64,000 nucleotides of DNA, taken from assembly GCA_011317545.1 (NCBI GenBank), contig WUJK01000007.1, forward strand, positions 1,612,001 through 1,676,000. The letters run 5' to 3'. A model generated the notes under the pieces. The model was given only the letters and a program-made list of their open reading frames with translations, searched no databases and was not told where the DNA came from. The stretch is from Coniella vitis (Eukaryota; Ascomycota; Sordariomycetes; Diaporthales; Schizoparmaceae). A program made the position numbers and the translations under genes. Positions within the stretch are counted from its first letter, which is position 1. Every line of letters begins with the position of its first letter. Positions 45,437 to 56,900 of the stretch are shown here, piece by piece.

Positions 45437-46837
45437 TGGTCTCGCTTGAAAAACAGGCCCAGAAGTGGCTTTTTTAAAAATATATATATATGTAAACTCT
45501 GAGCCAGCAACTTTCGAGACAAAGATAGCCACGCTGGTTTATTGCCATGGTTGACTATATATATCAGAGAAATGCATGGAATACTTTGTGATGCTCGCTC
45601 GAGTGGGTATTTCCTTCACTCTGAGTGGAGACGACCTATTATCCGCCTCTCCCCCTCTTCCCCGCCTTTTTCCCCAGTCTACCCCAGAATGAAAAAGGCC
45701 CCTGCGCCCAACTAGAGCGTTTGTTCTAGTTCTAGTGCCTCCAGGAATAATGAGAATGATGAAAAGAAAGGCGCAAATCGATGGGACTCTTTACGCTGCT
45801 TGTCAGTCAATACCTGAAAGCTAGGCTGGATAGTCCACCGAGATTTCCTCTATGTAAAATACTAATCATCTTTCCTAGTAGATTGTAGATGGAATTGCTT
45901 TGGCTGGGGATAATTCTCGTCGGCTCTGCGTATGTGTGTGTGTGTGTCACTGTGTCGCTTGGAGGAGGGGCAAGAGGGGGAAGCCGATCGGCTATCGGGT
46001 ATGCAAACTGTGGAGGTATACATACATAGCACAATGTATAATGGAGAATACTATGTAGACATGCGTTTTCCACACAAGTTTCTCTGAATCGTAGATGTAT
46101 CTGTCGCTCCGATGGACGTATGTTGTGTGTAGATGTTGTCTACCTCGGCCACTCGGCAGACGATGGGTGGAGGCAAGGCACACACATGATGGGATCCATC
46201 CTCACGAGCAAGTCTTGATACACTGATGTTATACAAGACAGTCCAGTACATGACAGTCCAAGAAAGTACAGCACAGTACGCAAGATCTCTTGGCTTTTCT
46301 TTTTCTATTCGTCTGCGTGTATATACTCTAGATCCAGCAGGGCAGACAGGACACACGGCAAGGGCTGAGGCTGGGTTGAGACTAGAGCAACCTTAGAATT
46401 TAATACCACACTACTACCGGGGGAGCACCGTGGCAAGGCTTGGCCTGGCAAGGATGTGGTCAGGGTGCCACCAGCTCGTGCTGGCAGACGAGGGTATTTT
46501 GGTGGATGGATGTTTGACTCTTGTGGTAAGCATATAGGGATGTTGGCACCCGTTATCCAAAAAACTCTCGAGTGTGGAGTGAGTGAGTGAGTGTGTGTGT
46601 GCCTTGGTATCATCTTATCAAGGACACTGTTGAGCTCTTCTTGCGCGAGTCCAACTCTCTTTTTCTTTTTCTTTTTCTTCTTCTTCTTCCTCCTCCTCCT
46701 CCTCCTCCTCCTCCTCGCCTACAATCTCCACGACACTCGCCGTCTGCTCTCGTTGCCTCCAACTCCAATCATGGGCACACCAGGCCGTTGATATCAGCTA
46801 CAACTTCTCTCCTTCGCGCAGTCCATAAGCACACAAC
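45437..46837. other. Intergenic region before MFS transporter
   Basis: About 1.4 kb without a gene. It holds a TA run (45479-45490), a TG run near 45931-45946, a GAGT/GTGT run near 46578-46600, and a pyrimidine-rich leader with TTC/TCC repeats (46660-46715) that probably belongs to the transporter transcript. Confidence 0.5.
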
Positions 46838-48816
46838 ATGGCGCTCCACGGCCTGGCTCTGCGGATCGTCTTCACAGTCTCGTGCGGCGTTAGCTATCTG
46901 CTCTATGGCTACGATCAGGGTTGGTTCTTCTGTTGCTTCCCAGACTCAGAACTCGTCGTCTTTTCCCTCTGCCTTGCATGCTCACATGGCTATGCCCCAG
47001 GCTTCATGTCGGGCGTCCTCCTTTCCCGCGACTTTCTCCGGCAGATGGGCGAGCCGACGACCTTTATGCAAGGCTTTGTGACCTCGGTCTACACGCTCGG
47101 CTGTCTCGCAGGTTCGTGTGCCCAAAGTGTACTTGGTTGTCTGGCTCTCATGCCGCTTGCTCCCCTTTTATCGGCCCTTCTTGGAGGATAGGTTGCGTCA
47201 AGCCTTGACTTGGAGATTTGTATATACGCTGCAAGGTCGAAACACCGTTGCGCGTTGTCGACGAGACCAACACTCCAGATCAAGACGGTTTTTTCTTTTA
47301 ACACACACCCACAGGCTGCATACTCAGCTTCCTCTCGAGCGAGCGTCTCGGCCGCGCCCGGCCCATCTACATGGGCACCGTCCTCGTCATCCTCGGCGCC
47401 ATCCTCCAGACAGCGTCGTACGGCATCGCGCAGTTCATTGTCGGCCGCGTCGTAAGCGGACTCGGCACCGGCCTCAACACCTCCACCATCCCCATCTGGC
47501 AGGCCGAGACGCTGCCTGCGCGGACGCGCGAGCGCTTTGGCTCCTTGCAGTACCTCCTCGTGTGCTTGGGCGCCAGCACCGCCTACTGGGTCAACTACGG
47601 CCTCTCGTTCTACGCGCACACTGGCACTGCGTCGTCGTCGTCGTCGTCGTCGTCGTCGGCGGCGGCCTCGTTTGAGTGGCGCTTCGCCATAGCCGTGCAG
47701 ATCCTCTTTGCCGTCGTCCTGCTTGCTCTGCTCCCGCTGATGCCCGAGTCCCCGCGCTGGCTCATGGCCCACCGGCGCAGCGACGCAGCAGCCCTCGCGA
47801 TCCTCCTCCGCATGCACGGCACGCGCGACGCCAGCGACAGCGAGGTGCAGACCGAAGTCAAGCTCATCCGCGAGGCCATGGAGCTCGAAAGCCGTGCAGA
47901 CGGCATCGGCGGCGCTGCTGCTGCTGCTGCTGCTGGGTGGAGGCAGCTGCTGACCAACCGGCCCGAGTCGCAGAACCTGCGGCGCGTCGCGCTCGCGTGG
48001 TGGCTCATGGCCATGGTGATGCTCAGCGGCGTGTGCTCGATCGGCTACTACATCTCGTACCTCTTGGAGACGTCCGTCGGGCTCTCGCACCGCCTCTCGC
48101 TGCTGCTGTCGGGCTTCAACGGGCTGTGGTACCTCGTCTCGGCGCTGCTGCCGCCGTGCATCATGCACCGCATCGGCAAGCGCGGGTGCCTGCTCGTCGG
48201 CGCCGCGGGCATGGGCTGCTGTTTCCTGGCCATGGCGCTGGGCATCCGCGCGGGCAGCTACGGCGCCTCGGTGGTGGTGGTCGTCGCCTTCTTCCTGTAC
48301 TACACCTTCTTCGCCGTCGGCTATCTCGCGGTGCCCTGGCTGTACTGCGCCGAGATCATGCCGCTGCACCTGCGCGCCCAGGGCAACGCGCTCTCGACGC
48401 TGAGCAACTGGCTCTTCAACCTGGCGACGGTCATGATGACGCCGAGCACCATGGCGCGCCACGGCTGGAAGGGCTACCTGATCTTTGCCGTCTTCAACTT
48501 CTCCTTCCTGCCGTTCGTCTGGCTGTTCTACCCTGAGACGTCGGGCCGCCGGCTGGAGCAGATCGACGCCATCTTCTTCCGCACGGGCGCGGTCGTGGGC
48601 GGCACCGCGTGGGCGAGGCGGGGCAAGTTCGAGGCGGACGCGCTCGAGGCGGCGCTGGCGCAGACGAACGGGCGCGGCGCTGGCAGGAAGGGGGAAGAAG
48701 CCGGCGTCGCAGGCTCAGCTGCGCCGAGTCTTGGAGGAGGAGGAGAGGAGGGTGACAGCAAGAGGGCGAGGAAGCATGCCGAGGGCGTGAGTGAGTATCC
48801 TGTGCGAGGAGGGTGA
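46838..48816 (+). CDS. MFS sugar-type transporter
   Basis: Twelve-helix permease of the sugar transporter family. Exons 46838-46919, 47001-47111 and 47315-48816, 564 aa; both introns interrupt Gly codons in phase 1. Marks in order: YGYDQGFMSG in helix 1, ERLGRARPIYMG, GRVVSGLGTGLNTSTIP with WQAET, PESPRWL before the cytosolic loop, a helix-10 segment VPWLYCAEIMPLHLRAQGNA, and YPETSGRRLEQID after helix 12. The C-terminal tail is long and Gly/Glu-rich. A TCG run (47633-47659) adds a poly-Ser patch to an external loop. It lies between the dehydrogenase and the aldolase, consistent with uptake of a sugar or sugar acid for them. Confidence 0.9.
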
Positions 48817-49865
48817 TGGATGGATGGATGGATGGATGCCTGCGCTGGCATTGCTTGTTGTTTGGTGATTGCCGCTCCTGTTGCTTTGGTCCGTTGATCA
48901 TGGTATTTCTGGGTTAGTATACTCTGTGCTATGGATAGTATTGCCTGGACGTCTATATGATTCAGTGTCGTCTTGTCTTTGTATTCAGAGACGTCTGTCT
49001 TGAGCCAGAGCCTCGGGTTTTGGACCTTCGCAAGGCCAAATGGCACTCGATATGGATTCATCTCCACGAGCACGGGAAAGGACCCAGATCATAAAAACAA
49101 GCCCGCGTCAACATGTGCCGTCGACAGCCGTGAAGAGGCAATGGCCGTCGCATCCTCCAGCACCTTTGGCATCATCATAAACGCCGGCCTTCAAGCGTTC
49201 CCAGGAGAGCAACAATCGCATCCTCTGATTGGGTGAGAGTGGCATGTCTTTGGTCGGCTTTGCCAAGGCCCATAAGCAACAGTACAGTCGGTATACTATG
49301 GAAACAGGCCCAAGTTTCAACCCCGCGCCCACAGATTACCCGGTCGGCTCGAAGAGACTGGACGTATCACATGGCGAGGCTCCTGTTTCGATCCTTGTCC
49401 ACCAGCGAGCGACCGGGCGCGGACCTTGAAGAAGAAGTAAGCGATAGGGCTGAGGGCAAAGAGAAACATCTATATACTTGTACCGGCTTTCTCTTCTCAA
49501 ACTCGACTCGATGGACTCCAAGCCTGAAGAGACTACTCGCCATCACTGCACGGAAAGGGGCAACCATCCGTCAGCAAACAACCACACAAGGTGTGACAAG
49601 CACGCCTTGATCTTTGTGTTGCTGCTCTCTGTTGGAAGAGAGAAAAAAAGAAAAAGAAAGAAAGAAATTTCTAGCCAAGCACACTCGCCATACACAGTAC
49701 ACACGGTTCCCCAAGCCGTGCGGGCTGTCTTTTTCTTATTTTTCAATTATTCTTTTCCTACACCCCTTTGCTTGTCCAGCCTATCCTGTTTGTCTAGGCT
49801 TTGCAATATTTCCACGCTTTCTCGCCCTTCCCTTGAGCCTCCTCCCTACAGGAACCATCACCACC
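48817..49865. other. Intergenic region between transporter and aldolase
   Basis: About 1 kb, with a GATG/GGAT tetranucleotide run right after the transporter stop (48814-48838) and an AAAG-rich tract near 49645-49670. No gene seen; the last 150 bases are a pyrimidine-rich leader ending in CACCATGG. Confidence 0.5.
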
Positions 49866-51652
49866 ATGGGCTCTATCCAAGTCTCGAAGCCTTTCCCTCC
49901 CGGTATCCACGTTCCGAGTCTGACGTGGTTCGCCAACGACCAACACCAGGAGATTGACTGGGACGTCCAGACGCGCCATTTGAAGTTCCTAATAGAATCC
50001 GGTCTCCAGGGAAGTGCGTGCTCCTCTCTTGCCCCGGTGCTCCTCGCCCTCCTCCGTGTCTCTCCAGAGCCAAGCAGGCGACCAGAGTACACTATCACAC
50101 CGTTAATCCTACTCTAATTCACACATGAGCATATATATCTACATGTGAACCCCCCAAAACAAAAAGACCTCACAGACAGACATAAAACATTAACATTCCC
50201 TCCCAACCTGCCCCCAACACACCCCATCTAGTCGTCCTCGCAGGCACAAACGGCGAAGCCGTCACCCTGACCGCCGCCGAAAAGACACGCCTCGTCCAGA
50301 CCACGCGCCAGCTCGCGCAGGACCTCGGCCGGCCCGCCCTGCCCGTCACCCTGGGCTGCGGCGGGGGCTGCACGCGCGACGTGCTGGCCGAGACGCGCCT
50401 GGCCCAGCAGGCGGGCGCCGACTACGCGCTCGTGCTGGTCCCGAGCTACTTCCACTTTGCCATGACGGAGGAGGCTATTGTGGCGTTTTTTGAAGAGGTT
50501 CGTTCGTTTTGTGTCGCTCATCTGTCTTTTTTTCTTTTTTTCTTATTTCTTTTTCCTTTCTTTTATATTTGGGTATGAATTTCTGTCGTTTTGTTTCGGA
50601 TGGTGTGCAGAGAGGGGGAGAGAATCGAAAAGACGAGAGAGAGAGAGAACGAGAACGAGAACGAGAACGAGAACCATCGGGTGTTGTAAAAATGAGATAT
50701 ATTCTCTTTAACCAGACTTCCTCTCTGTTGACTGTCTTCCCATTGCTGTTGAAGAAAGAGGTGACTCGGAGCTGAGGGAGGAGGTCATCTGCACACAAGA
50801 ATAATATACCCAAAACCGAACACGAAAAGAAAGGCAAAAAAAGAAGAAAGAAAAAGAAAAAAAAAGAAAACCAGTAAATAGAAACAAAACTAACCATACC
50901 TGTAACCCAAAAAAAAAAACCAACCACCACAGCTCGCCTCAACAAGCCCGATCCCCATCCTCATCTACAACTTCCCCGGCGTCGTAGCCGGCCTCGACGT
51001 CTCCTCAGACATGCTCGCTCGCCTGGGCCGCCACCCCAACATTGTCGGCGTCAAGCTGACCTGCGGCGGGATCGCCAAGGTCGCCCGCGTGCGCAGCCAG
51101 TTCGCGCCCCGCGAGTTCTGCGCGCTCGCCGGCCAGAGCGATTGGCTTGTGCCTGCGTTGGCTGTGGGGGCGACGGGCGCGATTACTGGTGTGGCCAACT
51201 TGTATCCCAAGGTTTGTATTCTATTTTGCTTTTTTTCCCCTTCCTCCTCCCTTGTTCTTTTGCTTTTTTCCCTTGCCTCTTTTTTGTGATGGGCCTATTT
51301 GAGTGTATTCTTCTCCTCTTCTGTAAAGCCAAGTAAGCAAAGTCTGATTACACTCAACTAACTTTTGTTTTGAAAAAACAACAACAACAAGTGCTGCATC
51401 AGAATCTACAATCTCCACCTCGCGGGCAAAACCAAGGAAGCCCACGAGGCGCAGCTCGAGCTCGCCAAGATGGAGTGGGGGTTTGCAAAGGGCGGCATCA
51501 ACGGCACGAAATGGATCGTGGCCAAGCTGCGCGGCTATCCGCCCGAGAGCGCCCACTGCCGCCGGCCGTACCCCGCGTACAAGGACGACAAGGAGCAGGC
51601 CTGGATCACCGAGCTGGTGGCGCCCTTGGGCAAGTTAGAGAAGGAGGCGTGA
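49866..51652 (+). CDS. DapA-family aldolase (HOGA/LGA1-like)
   Basis: Class I aldolase of the dihydrodipicolinate synthase/N-acetylneuraminate lyase family, which forms a Schiff base on lysine and cleaves or joins 2-oxo acids. Exons 49866-50013, 50232-50497, 50933-51211 and 51392-51652, 317 aa, the usual length. Motifs: GTNGEA at 54-59 (substrate carboxylate site), Tyr150 in YNFPG, and Lys179 in GVKLTCGG as the Schiff-base residue. The sequence around these is closer to 4-hydroxy-2-oxoglutarate aldolase and fungal L-threo-3-deoxy-hexulosonate aldolase than to true DapA, which makes a sugar-acid or 2-oxo-acid catabolic role likely. Introns are long here (218, 435 and 180 nt). The start is in an ideal CACCATGG context. 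Confidence 0.9.
50637..50673 (+). repeat. GAGA / GAGAAC tract in an aldolase intron
   Basis: A purine run of GAGA then four to five GAGAAC-like units inside the 435-nt intron 50498-50932. The 3' part of that intron is also A/G-rich and has an A10 tract before CCAACCACCACAG. Confidence 0.75.
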
Positions 51653-51773
51653 GTCTTTTCCTTTTTCTTTTATGTGAGCTAAAGAAAGAGAGTCTCGTTG
51701 GGGCTTTTTGGTGGTGGACGGGCGGGCAGTAAGTGCTTGGGGATGAGCAGTGGGGGTGTGGAATGAGTGGGAT

Positions 51774-51810
<37 letters not shown>

Positions 51811-52730
51811 CGCATGTGTGTGGTATAGAAATGGTGGGAAAAGTGTAAAACGCTTTCTATATAAGCTGAGTTGTGCTGGTGGATATAACAAAGGTATATA
51901 CTTGTGTCTACATGTATTAGAGAATAATGAAGATCTTGAAGGATACATAACGATCAGAGTCCATATATACTAGTCTGGCCATGTTAGGATCACCCTCGAT
52001 CTGTCCAGGCTTTTAATACAAGAAAAGGGAAACGGAACCTACTCGACGGGATTGAGACCTGGTTACAGCTCATTCACATAAATAATACCATACACCAGAA
52101 CTTGTTCTTCATACAAAGCAACCCAAAAAGGCTGCTGCGTGAGTGCTGAGGCAAAGGAAGTTCTGCGCGTCTCGATGAAGGCTGCCAAAGTGCCGGATGG
52201 TTTGCTTGGTATAGAGTCGAAATGAGCCTGTCCGTCTGTCTGGCTTTGGCTTGCTGCTTGGAGTCGAGTCAGCAATCATAGCCTAGATGGTCGGTTCGCT
52301 TGTTAGCGAAAAGAAAACAGAATCCAAAATGAGGATGAGCAAGTCTACGAGCAGGAAGAGGAACGCTGAAACGGGGGACTCGACGGCCATCCAGAGACCG
52401 TGTTCTCGTGTGGGTATTGGGAGAGTCATCCTGCGACTTCCGCAGCCTGCACCTACCTAGGCAGTCTAGATACGTAAGTACCGGCTGCACTTCCTTGGCT
52501 CCTGCCCGTTGTCGAATTGTTGTTGCAGGCATGTGCATTCCAGGAATGCGGAGAAGGAAGCGGCGGGTCGATGGGATTGCAAAGAACCCAAAGGGACCCC
52601 CCCCCATCGTCTCGGGCTGTCGTCCAAAATCGAGATAAATCTTCTCATTCTCTGTTCCGAAACCAAGCAGAGCTTTTGTTTTGTTTGCCCCTGCAACCAC
52701 GTCACAGAAGTAGAGGTCTCACATTTCGCA
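51653..52730. other. Intergenic region, 1.1 kb
   Basis: After the aldolase stop there is a CA run followed by a TA run (51774-51810). No gene is seen. The final 200 bases are the probable leader of the next gene. Confidence 0.5.
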
Positions 52731-53521
52731 ATGGCCGCCGTCGCCCAGCCTCTCGGCCTCGGCGACGATTCCGACAGCAGCGACGAATTCAACACGGCCG
52801 AATACTTCCGCTTTCTCCCCAGGAGCAAGTGCCCCATCAACAAGAGACACACAAGTGCCACTACAGAGGCTCTGCTTTTCATCACGCCAGCGCAGGCCAA
52901 AGCAGCACTGGCGCTCTTGGAGTCTGGTTATGAGGACAGCGCGGGCTCAGGCTGGGGCCCCGCCGAGCGAAACCTGGCAGGCTGTGTGCTGGCCAAGAAG
53001 GCAGCGAATCCTGTAAGACGGCCTCGCATGCTTGTGTTTGGCATGGCCATATGCTTACTATGGATAGGCCAAAGGTCACGTTGAGATCTCGCCCGTTGTT
53101 GAAGCAGGGCAGCCCGGTATCAAGCCCCAGGCGGCGCACCGGCTTGTAGTTGTGGCACACAAAAGGTGACGAGGAACCCCAAGACACTGAACAGCGGCGA
53201 TACTGATGTATCCAACAATTGAATAGCCGCAAGGATGTTGAGAACATGGTGGCCAGATACGGCACATCACATTTATGCGGCCAGTCCTGTTGCATCAACC
53301 CACAGCATATCGTCGTCGAGAGTAAATCCGCCTCCATCAACCGCTTGTACTGCCAGAGAAGGTCACCAACCGTCCATCTGGTGCTGGGCACCTTGACCTA
53401 CGTTGTGGGCCCCCGCAAGTTGTGTTTCTGTGCCAAGCAAAAATGCATTTCGATGATTGAGAAATGCTATGCGCCGAGTCTGCGGTGGCTAGAGTGTGAG
53501 GATGACGAACTGAGTGAATGA
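52731..53521 (+). CDS. His-Me-finger (I-PpoI-like) nuclease-fold protein
   Basis: Exons 52731-53012, 53068-53165 and 53227-53521, 224 aa. The third exon carries a zinc-binding-loop motif of the homing endonuclease type (PF05551): His142, Cys144, Cys149, Asn151-Pro152, His154 and Cys169 have the spacing of the I-PpoI active-site and first zinc site. The metal-binding Asn expected nine residues after the motif His154 is Ser163 here, with Asn at 165, so activity may be lost or changed. The N-terminal 125 residues are not recognised. The gene is a normal spliced nuclear gene, not inside rDNA or an intron, so a domesticated nuclease is a fair guess. It lies 450 bp upstream of rad4 on the same strand. 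Confidence 0.75.
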
Positions 53522-53971
53522 ATGAACTGGCCTTGACAGTTGGGGAGAAAAGCCGAGGGGTTTCAGCCAGAGATGTGTACTCTGGGAAGTAGCAGCAGGT
53601 AGACATACAATTTTCCGTGTCCTGGCTTTGAAGGACGAGAGGTTTTGGAAGTGAAGGTGAGGAGCTGATGGTCGCTGAGGAGCTGATGGTCGCTGCCGGG
53701 GGGGGGTGCACAGTTGGGAGCACCATTATCGCCTGAAGTAGCGCAATCCCACTGGGAGCAGCCCCCTGTATCTATAGTGCCTACAGCCTTGAGCGGCCTC
53801 ACGTGCTAACGCGATCCTGGCCGCGCTTGCCATTGCGTCACTGCCTCTTCTTGTTGCTGTCTTCTCCTCTGCTAAAAGAACCACCGCAGACACAACGCAG
53901 ACAGCGCAGCACTTCCTCTCCGCAATTATCAAGTTGCTCTACCTAATATGCTGTAATCCTCCTATCCAGCC
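53522..53971. other. Spacer between nuclease-like gene and rad4
   Basis: 450 bases. It contains two tandem copies of an 18-base unit TGAGGAGCTGATGGTCGC (53658-53693) followed by a G9 tract. The rest is presumably terminator of the first gene and promoter of rad4. Confidence 0.65.
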
Positions 53972-56900
53972 ATGGCGGGCAAACGACGAGCTGCTACAGC
54001 AGCAGCTCCTCGCGGGGCTGCCAGAGGCGTGGTCCTTGGAGCCCAAACAGCCAACAGAGAGACTCGACAAACTCGGCGGACAACGCGATCACAGGCCGAC
54101 CACCATGCCCTTCCCACCGTATACCGCGAGCTTCTGGCTGAGGTTGGCATTGGTGCCACCTCCACATCCGAAGAAAGTCCCGAACGGCCGTTCAAGCGAC
54201 CGCGCACCGGAAGACGACCTCCAGCACTTCTTGCAGCAGAGGCAGAAAAAGCTCCGCAAAATCAAGATGGCGGTGACCATGACAGTAAATCAGCGGAAGC
54301 TGCCGAAGGATTCGACGAGGAAGATATTGAACTTGTGGACGTCGCAATCCCCGAACCCAAGGTACAAACGATTGAGCTCTCGAGCGAAGAGGATTCCGAC
54401 GGCGAAGACGAAGAAATAGAATTCGAGGACGTTGACATTGCTGCCATTGTAGCGCAACGAGGGCCGGTAGACAGAGACACGGGCACCCTCCAGCTCAACC
54501 TGACCGCGGCCGAGCAGGCTCTCGCGCCAACCAGACGCACGCGCAAACAACCCCTCAGCAAGGAAGAGAAGCAGCGCCGTGTCGAGATTCACCAGATGCA
54601 CCTGTTGTGCCTACTAGCACATGTCGAGAAGAGAAATCATTGGTGTAATGACCCAGTCACACAAGAAACACTGCGCCCGCTGCTGAGCGACAAGACCATT
54701 CGCTTCCTCAATCCACCCGCCAGCCTAAATCAATTCGGCCAGACCGAGTCGCTCAAGCGCGGTCTCAAAGAAGCCCAAGATGTCTTTCGACACAAGTTTC
54801 GAGTCACAGAATGTGGCTTGCGCAGGGCGCTGTGGGCCGAGGACCAGGCAGATCTGCAGCACTACGAGCGCCCCCGCAACTTGGACGGTTGCTTGGACAA
54901 GGTGGACTTCCGTAAAGCCGCTCAGCAGTTGAGGGGCTCGAGAGACGTTGCCGCACAGCTATTCTGTGCGCTTCTACGGGCGGTAGGCGTGGAGGCCCGT
55001 CTCGTCTGTTCTCTGCAGCCGCTATCTTTTGTTCCTGGAGGTCCTACACTTCCCAAGCCTCGAAAAATAAAGACACCAACCAAACAACCATCGCAAACCG
55101 CGCGAGCTGTTGACGCTGTTCAAGCACCCTCTTTTCCAGCTATACCGTCCCCGCGCGCCAGACTTGGACATCCCCACGCCGCAGCCTACCGCATACCCAG
55201 TATCCCTGCGCCACCGCCTTCGGCTTCAATGCCACTTCCTGGACCTGGCCTGGTCCTTCAGGAGTCGCCCTTCCCCGTGTATTGGACTGAGGTCCTCGAT
55301 GTGGCTCATCAAAAATGGCAGCCAGTAGATGCCATCGTCACCGGTCTGCATTTTCGACCCCACCGACTCGAGCCACCGGCATTGGACCGGAATAATATTC
55401 TCACCTATGCCGTTGCCTTTGAAGACGATGGAGCTGCAAAAGATGTGACGAGACGGTATGCCAAAGCCATCAATTCCAAGACACGCCGCTTACGGATTGA
55501 TGGACCCTCCGTTCCATCCTCTGTCGAGGGAGCCAAATGGTGGCGCAGGGCGCTACGCCGGTACAGGCCCTCTCGTGTTGGCCCATTGAGTGATCTGGAT
55601 CAGATCGAAGAAACAGAGCTGAATGCCGCTGAAGCGCGTGAGCCAATGCCTCGAAATGTAGCCGACTTCAAAGACCACCCAGTGTATGCACTGGAGCGCC
55701 ACCTTCGCCGCCACGAGGTGCTCATCCCTGGCGCGCAAGTCGTCGGCACCGTCGGCGCAGGCAGCAAAGGTCCTCTTGAAAAGATTTACCGGCGCAGAGA
55801 CGTGCGGATAGCGCGAACAAGGGAGAAATGGTACCGCGTGGGACGAATAATCAAGCCTGGCGAAGAGCCTGTCAAAGTGGTACCCAAACGGAAACCCGCA
55901 AAATCAACAAAAAGATTACATTTAGAGGCTCGCGACCTCGAAGGGGCGAATCGATCTTCTTCTGACGATGAGGAGGACGACCCCGTCCTCGGATACAACC
56001 CTGCCAAGGGCAATCCGCTCTACACATTCGATCAGACCGAGCTCTACGTCCCGCCGATGGTCGTTGGCGGCCGTATCCCAAAGAATATATATGGTAATGT
56101 GGATGTCTACGTCCCGTCCATGGTGCCCATTGGGGGCGTCCACGTTAAACACCCTCGCGCGGCGCACGCGGCTATCATTCTCGGTGTTGACTATGCGCCT
56201 GCGCTGCAGGGGTTTGAATTCAAAGGTCGGAGTGGTACAGCTGTGTATAACGGGGTGGTTGTCCCGGCGGAAGCTGCGGATGGTATAAGGGTTGTGCTCA
56301 AGGGACTGGAAGAATGGGAGGAAGAAGTCAAGAGGCAAGAAAGGAGGTTGAGGGTGTTGGAGAAGTGGAGGGATTGGGAGAGGACGTTACGGATTAGGAA
56401 AAGGGTCTTTTGGGATGCGAAAGGCGAGGATAACGGGGGTTATTGGGATGGATTGGAAGTAAGTCAATTTGTGAAGGAGGGCGAGGCTGGTGGGGAGATT
56501 TTGCTGGAAAGTGAGGAGGATGAGGCTGTGCCGAGGGGGTATGGCGCTGTTGGTGTGGCTGTGCTGCATGGTGGTGATGACGGTGGTGGTGGTTTTGAGC
56601 CTGGTGGCTTCGAACCTGAGCCTGGTGGCTTCGAACCCGAGTATACGGGCTCTGGAGGGTTTGAGCCTGGCGGATTCGAGACGGAGATCGCAGAACCTGG
56701 AGGCTTCGAGGTGAGTCATCACCAGCAGCTTGCACAAGCGGAAGCAAGCTACTCCTTCTCGGTGGGCTTCGAAGACGGGGAGCAGGATGAGGGAAAAGAG
56801 TCGGCGCCTTCTGCTCCCGGTACATCAATCCAAGAGGATATGATGGCGAGCACCGGTGAAGTTGACCTCGGCAAGACGGATTTGGCGCAAGACGGCAGCA

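Noticed and set aside
45263..45532. Minus-strand frame of repeated HSLTHSLAHS residues
   Set aside because: It is only the translation of the GTGAGTGAGC minisatellite and part of the MITE end.
47089..48462. 457-codon minus-strand frame rich in Arg, Gly and Ala
   Set aside because: Shadow of the GC-rich MFS transporter gene.
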